Of a stretch of 44,881 nt of DNA, positions 17,212 to 26,272 are shown piece after piece. Made by a program: the position numbers and the translations under genes. A model generated the notes under the pieces. The model did no database searches. It was not told where the DNA came from and saw nothing but the letters and a program-made list of their open reading frames with translations. Each line of letters opens with the position of its first letter. The first letter of the stretch is position 1. The stretch covers positions 1 to 44,881 of the forward strand of contig CAMPHU010000010.1 in NCBI GenBank assembly GCA_946886065.1. The letters run 5' to 3'. The DNA comes from an uncultured Massilia sp. (GTDB lineage Bacteria > Pseudomonadota > Gammaproteobacteria > Burkholderiales > Burkholderiaceae).

Positions 17212-18267
17212 ATGATCCGGGTGCTGGTGGTCGATGATTCGCCTTCCGTGCGGGAGCTGCTGAACTTCATCCTGAGCGGGGATCCCGGGCTCAAGGTGGT
17301 CGGCTGCGCGGCGGACGGGGAGGAGGGCGTGGCGATGGCGATGCAGCTGCGCCCCGACGTGATCACCATGGACCTGCACATGCCGAACGTGGACGGCTAC
17401 GAGGCCACGCGCCGCATCATGGAGTCCTGCCCGGTGCCGGTGGTGGTGGTCAGCGGCAGCGAGAACCCGGAGGAGGTCGGGGCGAGCTTCCGTGCGATCG
17501 AGGCGGGCGCCCTGGTGCTGGTGCGGCGGCCCTACGGCCTGGCCCATCCGGAGCATGCGGCCAGCGCGGCGGCACTGCTGCGCACCGTGAAGTCGATGGC
17601 CGAGGTCAGGGTGGTGCGGCGCTGGAACGGATCCCGTCCGGCGCGCCAGCCCGCCAGGTCGCCCGGCCAGCCGCCCTACCGGCTGGCGGTCATCGGTGCC
17701 TCGACCGGCGGACCGGCGGTGCTGCGCGACATCCTGGCCGAACTGGGTGAGCGCTTTCCGCTGCCGGTGGTGATCGTGCAGCACATGGCGGCCGGTTTCA
17801 CGGCCGGCCTGGCCGAATGGCTGGGCGCGGCCAGCGGTTTTCGGGTGCGTATACCGCTGCACGACGAAGTGCTGGCGGCAGGCACGGCCTACCTGGCCCC
17901 GGATGGCTACCACCTGCGGGTCGCGGCCAGCCTGCGCGCCCAGCTGTCGCTGGCGGCGCCGGAGCACGGCATGCGTCCGGCCGTGTCCTGCCTGTTCCGC
18001 TCCCTCGGCCCCGAGCTGGCCCCGGCCAGCATCGCCGTGCTCCTGACCGGCATGGGCAAGGACGGGGCGCTGGAGCTGAAGCAGCTACGCGATGCCGGCG
18101 CGGTCACCATCGTCCAGGACCGCGCCAGCTCCGCGGTGTACGGGATGCCGGGCGAAGCGGTGCGGCTGGACGCCGCCACCCTGGTCCTCGATCCGGTCCG
18201 GATCGGCAAGGCGATCCATGCGATCGCCCACAACCCGGGGAGCGGCCTGTCCGTCCTGGGATTCTGA
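17212..18267 (+). CDS. cheB: CheB-type protein-glutamate methylesterase response regulator (WspF-like)
   Basis: This 351-residue enzyme removes receptor methyl groups when phosphorylated. The receiver has Asp8/Asp9 and phospho-acceptor Asp54 (TMDLHMP). The usual receiver lysine before proline is Arg106 (LVRRPYG), a notable change. The C-terminal esterase domain has the complete catalytic set Ser164 (GASTGGP), His191 (VQHM) and Asp284 (GMGKDGA). A strong AGGAGGAG ribosome site lies in the 21-base gap after the CheA gene. In the Wsp system WspF resets the pathway and its loss gives constitutive c-di-GMP signalling; the same role is inferred here. Confidence 0.93.
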   Translation: MIRVLVVDDSPSVRELLNFILSGDPGLKVVGCAADGEEGVAMAMQLRPDVITMDLHMPNVDGYEATRRIMESCPVPVVVVSGSENPEEVGASFRAIEAGALVLVRRPYGLAHPEHAASAAALLRTVKSMAEVRVVRRWNGSRPARQPARSPGQPPYRLAVIGASTGGPAVLRDILAELGERFPLPVVIVQHMAAGFTAGLAEWLGAASGFRVRIPLHDEVLAAGTAYLAPDGYHLRVAASLRAQLSLAAPEHGMRPAVSCLFRSLGPELAPASIAVLLTGMGKDGALELKQLRDAGAVTIVQDRASSAVYGMPGEAVRLDAATLVLDPVRIGKAIHAIAHNPGSGLSVLGF

Positions 18268-18294
18268 TTGAAAAATGAAGAGCAAGAGCGAGCC

Positions 18295-21200
18295 ATGAAC
18301 AATAGCGACTACAAGCCGGTCCCGGCGCGGCTGGTGGAAATACTGATCGTCGAGGACAGCACGACCCAGGCCGAGCAGCTGGCCCACCTGCTGGCGGGCG
18401 AGGGCGGCTACCAGGTGCGGGTTGCCGGCAACGGCGCCGAAGGCCTGGCCGCGGCGCGCCTGCGCGCACCGACCATGATCGTGAGCGATATCCAGATGCC
18501 GGAGATGGACGGCTTCACCCTGTGCCGCGAGATCAAGCAGGACCCGCGCCTGCGCGACATTCCCGTGATTTTGCTGACCTCGCTGACCAGCCTGTACGAC
18601 GTGATCCGCGGCCTCGACAGCGGCGCCGACAACTTCATCCGCAAGCCCTTCGACGCCCGCTACCTGCTGAGCCGGATCCGCTTCATCCTGGCCAACCGCG
18701 CCCTGCGCAGCGAAGAGCGGGTCCAGCTCGGGATGCAGGTCAACCTGGGCGGCCAGACCCATTTCATCACCGCCGAACGCCAGCAGATCTTCGACCTCCT
18801 GATCTCGACCTACGAAGAGGCGATCCAGATGACGGAGGAGCTCAAGCAGCAACAGCAGCGCATCGCCCGTTCCTACCAGTCGCTGGAAGGGCTGTACAAG
18901 ATCGCCGAGGCGCTCAACCCGGCCCTCACCGAGCGCGCCGTGGCCGACAGCGCGCTCGAGCGGGCGCTCGACTTCCCCGGCGTGGCCGGCGGCTGCCTGG
19001 CGCTCGTGGACGGCGGCACCCTGCACATCGCCGCCGTCAGCGACGCGGACGGCCCGATGGAGGTCGGGGCGCTGCTCGAATGCGGCTGCGCGCGCATGCT
19101 GCTGTCGGGCGAACTGCGCGGACCGGAATTGCGCCACGAGTGCGAGGCCATGGGCGGCATGCACGCCTGCGTGCCGCTCAACGCGGGCGGCCGCCAGATC
19201 GGCCTGCTGCACCTGGCGACCACGCCGGAAGCGCTCAGCACCGAGGACATGCAGGTGCTGGGCACGGTGGGCAACCAGATCGCGATCGCGATGGAGCGCG
19301 CCCACCTGTATAGCAACTCGGAGGCCCTGGTGCGCGAGCGCACCGAGGCCCTGCAGAGCGAGCGCAACCTGCTGTCCACGGTGATGGACACCACCGGCGC
19401 CCTGGTGGTGCTGTGCGCGCCGGACGGCAGGATCAGCCTGATCAACCGTTCCTGCGAGGAGACCTTCGGCCTGAAGACCGGCGAGGCGCTCGGGCAGCCC
19501 GTCTGGGAGGTGTTCACCCTGCGTAGCGATGGCAAGGCATTGCGGCGTTTCTGGCACGACTTGCCGCTGGAGGAGATGCCGCGCCAGATCCAGGGCGACT
19601 GGCTGACCCGCGGCGGCGAGCTGCGCTCGGTGATCTGGTCGAACGCCCTGATCCGCAACGCCGCCGGCGGGGTCGATGGGGTGCTCTGCACCGGCATGGA
19701 CGTGACCGAGCTGCGCGGCGTCGAGGATCGCTTGCGCTACCTGAGCAACTACGATGCACTGACGGGGCTGCCAAACCGTGCGCTGCTGCGCGACCGCGTG
19801 GCGCAACTGCAGGAAGCGGCCCAGGCCAGCCAGGAGATGATGGGCTTCCTGGTGGTCGGCCTGGACCGCCTGGCCCTGGTGCGCCAGACCCTGGGCGACC
19901 GGGTCGAGCGCGCGCTGTTGTCGGACGTCGCGCGCCGCCTGTCCTCGCTCTCGGCGGGCGACACCGTGGCGCGCTATGCCGAAGGCACTTTCGCCCTGGC
20001 GGCGCGGCGCGCCTCGGTCGACGAGCTGGCGGTGCTGGCGCGCCAGGTCATCGAATGCCTGGGGCGTCCCTTCTCGTGGGAGGGCGAGGAGCTGCACCTC
20101 GATCCGCGCATCGGCATCGCGGTGTTCCCGAACGACGGCGACAGCTACGAGAGCCTGGCGCAAGGCGCGGAGAACGCGCTCGGCCGGGTCGACACCGGCG
20201 GCGAGCGCTACACTTTCTTCCGGCCCGAGTTCAACGAAGGCGCCGACGCCCGCTTCCGCCTCGAGAACGCGCTGCGGCGCGCGATCGAGCGCGAGGAATT
20301 TCTCCTGCATTACCAGCCGCAGGTGGACCTCAAGAGCGGCGCCATCATCGGGGTCGAGGCCCTGGTGCGCTGGCGCCACCCCGAGCGCGGCATGGTCTCG
20401 CCGGCCGTGTTCATCGACCTGGCCGAGGAAACCGGCCTGATCCTGCCGCTGGGCGAATGGGTGCTGCGCCGCGCCTGCCAGCAGTGCCGCGCCTGGCAAG
20501 ACGCAGGGCTGGACGTGGTACCGGTCTCGGTCAACCTGTCGGCGCGCCAGTTCTCCGAGCACATCCCCGGCACGGTCAAGCGCATCCTCGAGGAAACCGG
20601 GCTGGAGCCGCGCCTGCTGGAGCTGGAGCTGACCGAAAGCGCCTCGATGAAGGATCCGCAGAAGTCCTTCGGCATCCTGCGCCAGCTGAAGGACATGGGC
20701 GTGCGCCTGGCGATCGACGATTTCGGTACCGGCTACTCGAACCTGAACTACCTGAAGCGCTTCCCGGTGGACAAGCTGAAGCTGGACCAGTCCTTCGTGC
20801 GCGACATCGTGTCCGACCCGGACGACCTGTCGATCTCGCGCGCCGTCATCGCCATGGGGCACGGCCTGCGCCTGACCGTGATCGCCGAGGGCGTGGAGAG
20901 CCAGGGCCAGCTGTCTTTGCTCGCAGACAACGGCTGCGACGAAATGCAGGGCTACCTGTTCAGCCGCCCGGTGCCGGCCGAGGCCTGCGAGGCGCTGCTG
21001 CGCGACGGGGCCGCGCTCGAACTCGGCTTCCTGGAGCGCGCGCCCTATGCCCGCACCGTGCTGTACGTGGACAGCGAGGCCAACCTGCAGGCGGCGGTGC
21101 GACGCGCGCTGCGCCACAAAGGCTACGTGGTGCTGTCGGCGCCGAACGCGGCGGATGCCTTCGAGATCCTGGCCACCACCGAGGTCGGGGTCATCCTGTG

Positions 21201-21450
21201 CGACCAGCGCATGGCCGGCATGGAGGGCTCCGCCTTCCTGTCGCGCGTGCGCCACATGTACCCGGAAGTGACGCGCGTGGTATTGTCCGGATACACCGAT
21301 TTGCAGTCGGTAACGGACGCGGTCAACCATGGCGCGATCTTCAAGTTCCTGACCAAGCCCTGGGTCGACGAGGAACTCGACGAGGCCCTGCGCGAGGCCT
21401 TTGCCGAATACGAACGTAAGCGGGCGGCGCGCGGCGCCGGACAGACATGA
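18295..21450 (+). CDS. Composite c-di-GMP phosphodiesterase: REC-GAF-PAS-GGDEF(degenerate)-EAL-REC
   Basis: This 1051-residue cytoplasmic protein opens with a receiver (Asp65 in SDIQMPEMDG). A coiled coil (about 165-200), GAF-like (205-345) and PAS (360-470) regions follow. A GGDEF domain has active-site motif AEGTF at 562-566, which should not make c-di-GMP. The EAL domain has EAL at 688-690, NLSARQ, ELTES, Asp808-Asp809 in DDFGTGYS, LKLDQSF and AEGVES, so hydrolysis of c-di-GMP is expected. A second receiver ends the chain (Asp970, CDQRMAGM, then LTKPW). It replaces the WspR cyclase normally found here. The ATG at 18295 follows an AGAGCGAG sequence; a TTG at 18268, abutting the CheB stop, is possible. 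The stop overlaps the next start (ATGA). Confidence 0.92.
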   Translation: MNNSDYKPVPARLVEILIVEDSTTQAEQLAHLLAGEGGYQVRVAGNGAEGLAAARLRAPTMIVSDIQMPEMDGFTLCREIKQDPRLRDIPVILLTSLTSLYDVIRGLDSGADNFIRKPFDARYLLSRIRFILANRALRSEERVQLGMQVNLGGQTHFITAERQQIFDLLISTYEEAIQMTEELKQQQQRIARSYQSLEGLYKIAEALNPALTERAVADSALERALDFPGVAGGCLALVDGGTLHIAAVSDADGPMEVGALLECGCARMLLSGELRGPELRHECEAMGGMHACVPLNAGGRQIGLLHLATTPEALSTEDMQVLGTVGNQIAIAMERAHLYSNSEALVRERTEALQSERNLLSTVMDTTGALVVLCAPDGRISLINRSCEETFGLKTGEALGQPVWEVFTLRSDGKALRRFWHDLPLEEMPRQIQGDWLTRGGELRSVIWSNALIRNAAGGVDGVLCTGMDVTELRGVEDRLRYLSNYDALTGLPNRALLRDRVAQLQEAAQASQEMMGFLVVGLDRLALVRQTLGDRVERALLSDVARRLSSLSAGDTVARYAEGTFALAARRASVDELAVLARQVIECLGRPFSWEGEELHLDPRIGIAVFPNDGDSYESLAQGAENALGRVDTGGERYTFFRPEFNEGADARFRLENALRRAIEREEFLLHYQPQVDLKSGAIIGVEALVRWRHPERGMVSPAVFIDLAEETGLILPLGEWVLRRACQQCRAWQDAGLDVVPVSVNLSARQFSEHIPGTVKRILEETGLEPRLLELELTESASMKDPQKSFGILRQLKDMGVRLAIDDFGTGYSNLNYLKRFPVDKLKLDQSFVRDIVSDPDDLSISRAVIAMGHGLRLTVIAEGVESQGQLSLLADNGCDEMQGYLFSRPVPAEACEALLRDGAALELGFLERAPYARTVLYVDSEANLQAAVRRALRHKGYVVLSAPNAADAFEILATTEVGVILCDQRMAGMEGSAFLSRVRHMYPEVTRVVLSGYTDLQSVTDAVNHGAIFKFLTKPWVDEELDEALREAFAEYERKRAARGAGQT

Positions 21451-24400
21451 ACAGTCGCATCAGGCGCCGCATGCCTCCGGCGCTCGCACTTCTCGCCGGT
21501 CTGCTCCTGACCGGCCTGCTATACGCCGTGGTCCACGGCTACGAGGAAGACAACCAGCGCGCCGCCTTCGAGCGCAGCGCCCTCGAACGCATCGGCGCGC
21601 TGCGCGCGGAACTCGACAGCGCGGCGGACGTGCTGGGCACGGTCACGCGGGTGTTCACCACCATGGAGGGTGTGACGCGCCGGCAGTTCGACGCCTTCAC
21701 CTCGCCCATGCTCAAGCGCAACCCGCAAATCGAGCTGATCGGCTGGCAGCAGGTGGTGCCGGATGCGGGACGCGCCGCCTTCGAGGCGGCGCGCAGGAAG
21801 GAATTTCCCGCTTACCGCTTCAGTGAGATCGGGCCCGCCGGCCAGGCGCCGGCGGCGCAGCGGCCCTACTACCAGGTGGTCGACTATCTGGCGCCCCAGC
21901 AGGGCAACGAGCAGGCGCTGGGCCTGGACGCCGCCACCCGGCCGGAGATCGCCGACGCGGCGCGGCGCGCCTGTTCCAGCGGCGAGGCCGCCATGACGCG
22001 CCAGTTCCGGCTCCTGATGGGAGGGGCGCACCAGAGCGGCTTCATGCTCCTGATGCCGGTCTACAAGGAAGGCACGGCGCTGCTGCCCGGCGCCGCGCAG
22101 TGCGAACAGGTGCTGGGCTACACCACGGTCGGCTTCACCTCGCTGGCCCTGAAACGGCGCGTGCTCGCCGCGGCCGCCGGGCAAGCGCGCGCGGCCGGCG
22201 CGATCCGGCTGTATGCGGCGAGCCGCCCCGATCCCAACGAGCTGGTGTTCGTGCAGGAAGGCCAGGCGCCCTCGGTTCCGGCTTCGCTGCTGGACGGCGG
22301 GCAGGCGCCGCCGGTGGCGCGCACCCTGAGCGTGGCCGGCCAGCCCTGGCATATTGTGATCAGCCCGCCGCCGCCCGACCTGTTGCGCGACCACCTCGGC
22401 TCGCTGCTGGTCCTCGCCGGCGGCGTGCTGGCCAGCCTGGGCGCGGCCGCCTGGGCCAATATGCTGGCGCGCCAGGCCGGCAGCGTGCGCGCCATGGTCG
22501 AGCAGCGCACGGCCGAACTGACCGAGGCCAACGCCAGCCTGCGGCTGCGCCAGCAGGCCATCGACGCCTGCGTCAACAGCATCATCATCGCGCGCGCCGA
22601 GGAGCCGGATTTCCCGATCGAATACGTCAACCCGGCCTTCGAGCGCCTCAACGGCTACCGCGCCGACGAGGTGATCGGGCGCAGCGGCGCGCTGCTGTGG
22701 GAGCAGGATCCCAAGCAACGCGGCGTGCGCGAGGGCATGGCCATGGCGCAGGAGCGGCGCGGCGGCAACGTCCTGATCCGCACCTACCGCAAGGACGGAA
22801 CCCAGCTGTGGTGCGAGATGTATGTCTCGCCCTGCGCCGGCGCCGACGGCAAGGTGGAGCATTTCGTCATCGTCCAGCACGACGTCACGGAAAAGCGCCG
22901 CTTCGAGGGCGAGCTCGAATACCAGGCCACCCACGACGCCCTGACCGGCCTGGCCAACCGCAAGCTGCTGCGCCGCCGCCTGGAAGAGGAGATCGCGGTC
23001 GCGGCCCGTGCGCGGCAGGCGGTGTCGCTGCTGTACATCGACCTCGACCGCTTCAAGCCGCTCAACGACAGCATCGGACACAACACCGCCAATGCCTACC
23101 TGTGCGCCGTCGCCGACCGCCTGCGCGAGACGGTGCGCGAAGGCGACACGGTGGCGCGCCTCAGCGCCGACGAATTCGTGCTGGTGCTGCCGGAGCGCAC
23201 CGGGCTGCCGCTGGGCGGCCCGGCGGTGGAACGCATCATGCGGACGGTGGCCCAGCCGGTGACGGTGGACGGCCAGGAACTGGAAGTGTCGTGCTGCATC
23301 GGTATCGCCCACTACCCGCTCGACGGCAATGATCCCGACCTCCTGCTCGACTACGCCGACCGCGCGACCCGTGCGGCCAAGCGGCGCGGCCCCGGAAACT
23401 TCCAGTTCTTCCAGGCCGCCATCAACGACGCCGCCCACCAGCGCCTGGAAATGGAACGCGCGCTGCGCGGCGCGCGCGAGCGCGGCGAGTTCGACCTCCT
23501 GTACCAGCCCTGGGCCGACCTGGCCAGCGGCCGCGTGACCGGGGTCCAGGCCAGGGTGCGCTGGCGTCACCCGGAACTGGGCGAGGTCGCGCCGGACCGC
23601 TTCATGCCGATCGCCGAGGAGAGCGGCGCCAGCATCGCGCTGGGGGCCTGGGCGCTGCGCCAGGCCGCGGCCCAGGTGCGCGCCTGGCAGCAGGCGGAGC
23701 CGTTGCGCGGACATGAGGAAATGGGCCTGGCCCTGGGCGTCGGCATGCGCCAGGTGAAGGACCCGGGCCTGCTGTCCATGGTGGAGGAAGCGCTGGCGGA
23801 CAGCGGGCTGCCGGCGCGCTGCCTGCGCCTGGAACTGGCCGAAAGCGTGCTGGCCGGCGACCCCGCCCAGATCCTGCCGGTGCTGGACAGCCTGCGTGGG
23901 ATGGGCGTGCGGCTGGCGGTCGACCGCTTCGGCAACGGGCATACCACCCTGGCCGACCTGCGCCGCTACCCGATCGACGTGATCCAGATCGACCGTTCGC
24001 TGGTGCAGGACGTGGACGTCAGCTTCGCCGCCGAGGCCATTCCCGATGCCATCATTTCGATGGCGCACAGCCTGGGCATCCGGGTGCTGGCCGAGGGCGT
24101 GGACAGCGACAGCCAGGCCGAAGTCCTGGCGCGCAATATGTGCGACGAGGTGTGCGGGGCGCTGCTGGCGGCGCCGCTGGAGCCGGAAGCCGCCGGCGCG
24201 CTGCTGGCGGCCGGCGCCGCGCTGCCGCGCAAGGTGCTGCGCCTGCACAAGCGCGAGCGTACCCTGCTGCTGGTGGACGACGAGCCGAACATCCTGACCG
24301 CGCTCAAGCGCCAGATGCGCGGCACCGGCTGCCGCATCCTGACCGCGCCCAGCGGGCAGGAGGGCCTGGCCGTGCTGGAACGCGAGCCGGTGGACGTGAT

Positions 24401-25070
24401 CGTCTCCGACCAGCGCATGCCGGGCATGACCGGGGTGGAATTCCTGCGCGTGGTCAAGGAATCGCACCCGGATACGGTGCGCATCGTGCTGTCCGGCTTT
24501 ACCGAGCTGCAATCGGTGACCGACGCCGTCAACGAAGGCGCGATCTACAAGTTCCTGACCAAGCCCTGGGACGATACCCAGCTGCGCGGGCATATCGAGG
24601 AAGCCTTCCGCCACAAGGAAATGGTGGACGAAAACCGCCGCCTGGGCCTGGAATTGCGCACCGCGAACCTGGAGCTGGCCGGGGCCAACCGCCAGCTCGA
24701 GGACTTGCTGCAGCAGCAGCGCGAGCAGATCCGGCGCGACGGCATATCGCTGGACATCGTGCGCGAAGCCCTGCAACGCGTGCCGCTCGCGATCCTGGCG
24801 CTCGACGAGGAGCAGCAGATCGCCTACGCGAACGCGAGCGCGCGCCAGATGCTCGGCGCCGGCGATACCCTATTGGGAAGCGACGCGGCGGAAGTGATCC
24901 CGGACCTGCTGGCGGGGCTGGAAGGCCGCGCCGGCAACGCGGCGCTGGAATTCACCCGGGGCGAGCGGAGCTATGAGGTGGAGGTCCACAGCATGGGGCG
25001 GGGCACCCGTTCGCGCGGAACCTTGATCACCTTTACACCAACAGCGGCAACTGCAGGAGGAGTACGTTGA
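21447..25070 (+). CDS. CHASE-PAS-GGDEF-EAL(degenerate)-REC-PAS membrane sensor
   Basis: This 1207-residue protein has TM1 at about 10-31 and a periplasmic CHASE domain (about 75-300, with IGWQQVVPDAGRAAFEAARR and GNEQALGLD). TM2 lies at about 312-333. A PAS domain (370-480) follows, then GGDEF with SADEF at 573-577. The EAL domain has lost its catalytic set: EAL is QAR at 701-703, the DDFGTGYS block is VDRFGNGHT near 825, and the NLSARQ block is altered. A receiver (Asp988) and a C-terminal PAS (about 1095-1200) follow. It is predicted not to hydrolyse c-di-GMP. Whether SADEF still supports cyclase activity is uncertain. The ATG overlaps the previous stop, and the final TGA overlaps the TTG of the next gene. 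Confidence 0.92.
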   Translation: MNSRIRRRMPPALALLAGLLLTGLLYAVVHGYEEDNQRAAFERSALERIGALRAELDSAADVLGTVTRVFTTMEGVTRRQFDAFTSPMLKRNPQIELIGWQQVVPDAGRAAFEAARRKEFPAYRFSEIGPAGQAPAAQRPYYQVVDYLAPQQGNEQALGLDAATRPEIADAARRACSSGEAAMTRQFRLLMGGAHQSGFMLLMPVYKEGTALLPGAAQCEQVLGYTTVGFTSLALKRRVLAAAAGQARAAGAIRLYAASRPDPNELVFVQEGQAPSVPASLLDGGQAPPVARTLSVAGQPWHIVISPPPPDLLRDHLGSLLVLAGGVLASLGAAAWANMLARQAGSVRAMVEQRTAELTEANASLRLRQQAIDACVNSIIIARAEEPDFPIEYVNPAFERLNGYRADEVIGRSGALLWEQDPKQRGVREGMAMAQERRGGNVLIRTYRKDGTQLWCEMYVSPCAGADGKVEHFVIVQHDVTEKRRFEGELEYQATHDALTGLANRKLLRRRLEEEIAVAARARQAVSLLYIDLDRFKPLNDSIGHNTANAYLCAVADRLRETVREGDTVARLSADEFVLVLPERTGLPLGGPAVERIMRTVAQPVTVDGQELEVSCCIGIAHYPLDGNDPDLLLDYADRATRAAKRRGPGNFQFFQAAINDAAHQRLEMERALRGARERGEFDLLYQPWADLASGRVTGVQARVRWRHPELGEVAPDRFMPIAEESGASIALGAWALRQAAAQVRAWQQAEPLRGHEEMGLALGVGMRQVKDPGLLSMVEEALADSGLPARCLRLELAESVLAGDPAQILPVLDSLRGMGVRLAVDRFGNGHTTLADLRRYPIDVIQIDRSLVQDVDVSFAAEAIPDAIISMAHSLGIRVLAEGVDSDSQAEVLARNMCDEVCGALLAAPLEPEAAGALLAAGAALPRKVLRLHKRERTLLLVDDEPNILTALKRQMRGTGCRILTAPSGQEGLAVLEREPVDVIVSDQRMPGMTGVEFLRVVKESHPDTVRIVLSGFTELQSVTDAVNEGAIYKFLTKPWDDTQLRGHIEEAFRHKEMVDENRRLGLELRTANLELAGANRQLEDLLQQQREQIRRDGISLDIVREALQRVPLAILALDEEQQIAYANASARQMLGAGDTLLGSDAAEVIPDLLAGLEGRAGNAALEFTRGERSYEVEVHSMGRGTRSRGTLITFTPTAATAGGVR

Positions 25071-25384
25071 GCAGGACATCGAAGGAAGTCGGCCTGGACG
25101 AGGCGGAACCGGGCATGGAGCTGGCCCGCGACCTGGTCGACCGGCACGGCACCGTATTGTTGCAGCGGGGCAGCGTCTTGAGCGCGAGCATGCTGGCGGC
25201 CCTGGCGCGGCGCGGGGTCGGCCGCCTGCGCGTGCTGGCGGAGGCACAGGACGAGGGTGTCGATTCCGAGGCCGAGCGGACCCGGCTGGACGCCCGCCTG
25301 GCGCACCTGTTCCGCCACCAGGACGGCGCACTGGCGGGCCGGCTGCGCGCGCGCCTGCTGGCCTACCGGCTGGAGGCCGTATGA
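25067..25384 (+). CDS. Small stand-alone protein with an HD-GYP-associated domain
   Basis: This is a 105-residue soluble protein. Residues about 12-58 (EAEPGMELARDLVDRHG, VLLQRGSVLSASMLAALARRGV) match the pattern of the short beta-rich module usually attached to HD-GYP proteins, 'L-PGM-LARDL--R-G-LLL--G--L----L--L---G'. The REC-HD-GYP gene at 27304-28623 carries its own C-terminal version. The rest is a charged helix. The start is a TTG at 25067 that overlaps the TGA of the giant sensor, with a perfect GGAGG six bases ahead. No enzymatic residues are seen. A regulatory or adaptor role toward the HDOD or HD-GYP partners is inferred from context. Confidence 0.8.
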   Translation: MSRTSKEVGLDEAEPGMELARDLVDRHGTVLLQRGSVLSASMLAALARRGVGRLRVLAEAQDEGVDSEAERTRLDARLAHLFRHQDGALAGRLRARLLAYRLEAV

Positions 25385-26265
25385 GCGAGCCCGGCGGCGA
25401 ATATCAGCTGAGCCTGGAACAGGCGGTGGCCCGCCTGAAGGACTTGCCGGCCCTCCCGCTGGTGGTCAGCGAACTGCTGGCCAGCTTCGACGACCCGGAT
25501 GTCGACCTGGGCCAGCTGGCCGGCAAGATCGCGCACGACCAGGCGCTGGCGGCCAAGACCTTGCGCTTGGCCAACTCATCCTTCTATGGGTTGCAGTCCC
25601 GGGTGCGCACCATCGGCCAGGCGATCCAGGTGCTCGGCTTCGACAGCGTGCGCGCGCTGGTGGTGGGCGCGGGCGTGATCGGGGGCTTCGAGGCGGGCCG
25701 CGAGAAGGGATTCGACTTCGACGGGTTCTGGCGCCACGCCATCGGCACGGCGCTGTGCGCGCGCGCCCTGGCCCGTCACGCACCCCAGCCCGGCGCCAAT
25801 CCGGAACTCGCCTTCGTCGCCGGCCTGCTGCACGACCTCGGGCGGCTGGTGCTGGTGACGCGCTTCCCGGAGCATTACGCCGAGGTGCTGGCCCGGCGCG
25901 CGCTGCGCGACTGCGAGCTGCTGCTGGCCGAGCGCGAGGTGCTGGGCATCGACCATGCCCAGGTCGGGCGCGCCCTCGGCCAGCACTGGAAGATTCCGGA
26001 GCCGATCTGCCGCGCGATCGCCAATCACCACCAGCCGATGCGCCAGGACGAGGGCGACCTGCCGGCGGTGGTCCACGTGGCCAATGTGATCGCCCACGGC
26101 CTCGACCTGTCCGACCAGGAGGACGACCAGGTGCCGACGATGGCGCAGGGCGCCTGGGACAGCCTGGGCCTGGACGACGCGGCCCTGCGTGCGGTGTTCG
26201 CCGAGACCGAGGCCCAATTCGAAGAAACCTGCCAGGTCCTGGCCGCGCGGCCAGGCAAGGAGTGA
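25381..26265 (+). CDS. HDOD domain protein
   Basis: This is a 294-residue cytoplasmic protein built on an HDOD domain. LKDLPALPLVVSELLASFDD opens it, IAHDQALAAKTLRLANSSFYG and IGQAIQVLGFDSVRALV are the diagnostic blocks, and LAFVAGLLHDLGRLVL is the HD-like helix. HDOD proteins lack the full metal-binding set of HD phosphohydrolases and mostly act as signalling scaffolds in c-di-GMP, motility and virulence circuits; the direct role here is unknown. The ATG overlaps the preceding TGA (ATGA). The C-terminal helix ends seven bases before the kinase gene. Its place between c-di-GMP proteins and a histidine kinase supports a scaffold role. Confidence 0.92.
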   Translation: MSEPGGEYQLSLEQAVARLKDLPALPLVVSELLASFDDPDVDLGQLAGKIAHDQALAAKTLRLANSSFYGLQSRVRTIGQAIQVLGFDSVRALVVGAGVIGGFEAGREKGFDFDGFWRHAIGTALCARALARHAPQPGANPELAFVAGLLHDLGRLVLVTRFPEHYAEVLARRALRDCELLLAEREVLGIDHAQVGRALGQHWKIPEPICRAIANHHQPMRQDEGDLPAVVHVANVIAHGLDLSDQEDDQVPTMAQGAWDSLGLDDAALRAVFAETEAQFEETCQVLAARPGKE

Positions 26266-26272
26266 AGGCTTG

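Noticed and set aside
14956..17967. A 1003-codon open frame on the minus strand opposite the CheA and CheB genes
   Set aside because: It is antisense to well-motifed genes, with His/Gln/Arg-rich low-complexity translation and no domain. It is a mirror frame produced by GC-rich codon bias.
18085..24776. Two minus-strand open frames of more than 1080 codons (18085-21330 and 21519-24776)
   Set aside because: They lie opposite the two composite c-di-GMP proteins, lack any recognisable motif and show the same mirror-frame composition.
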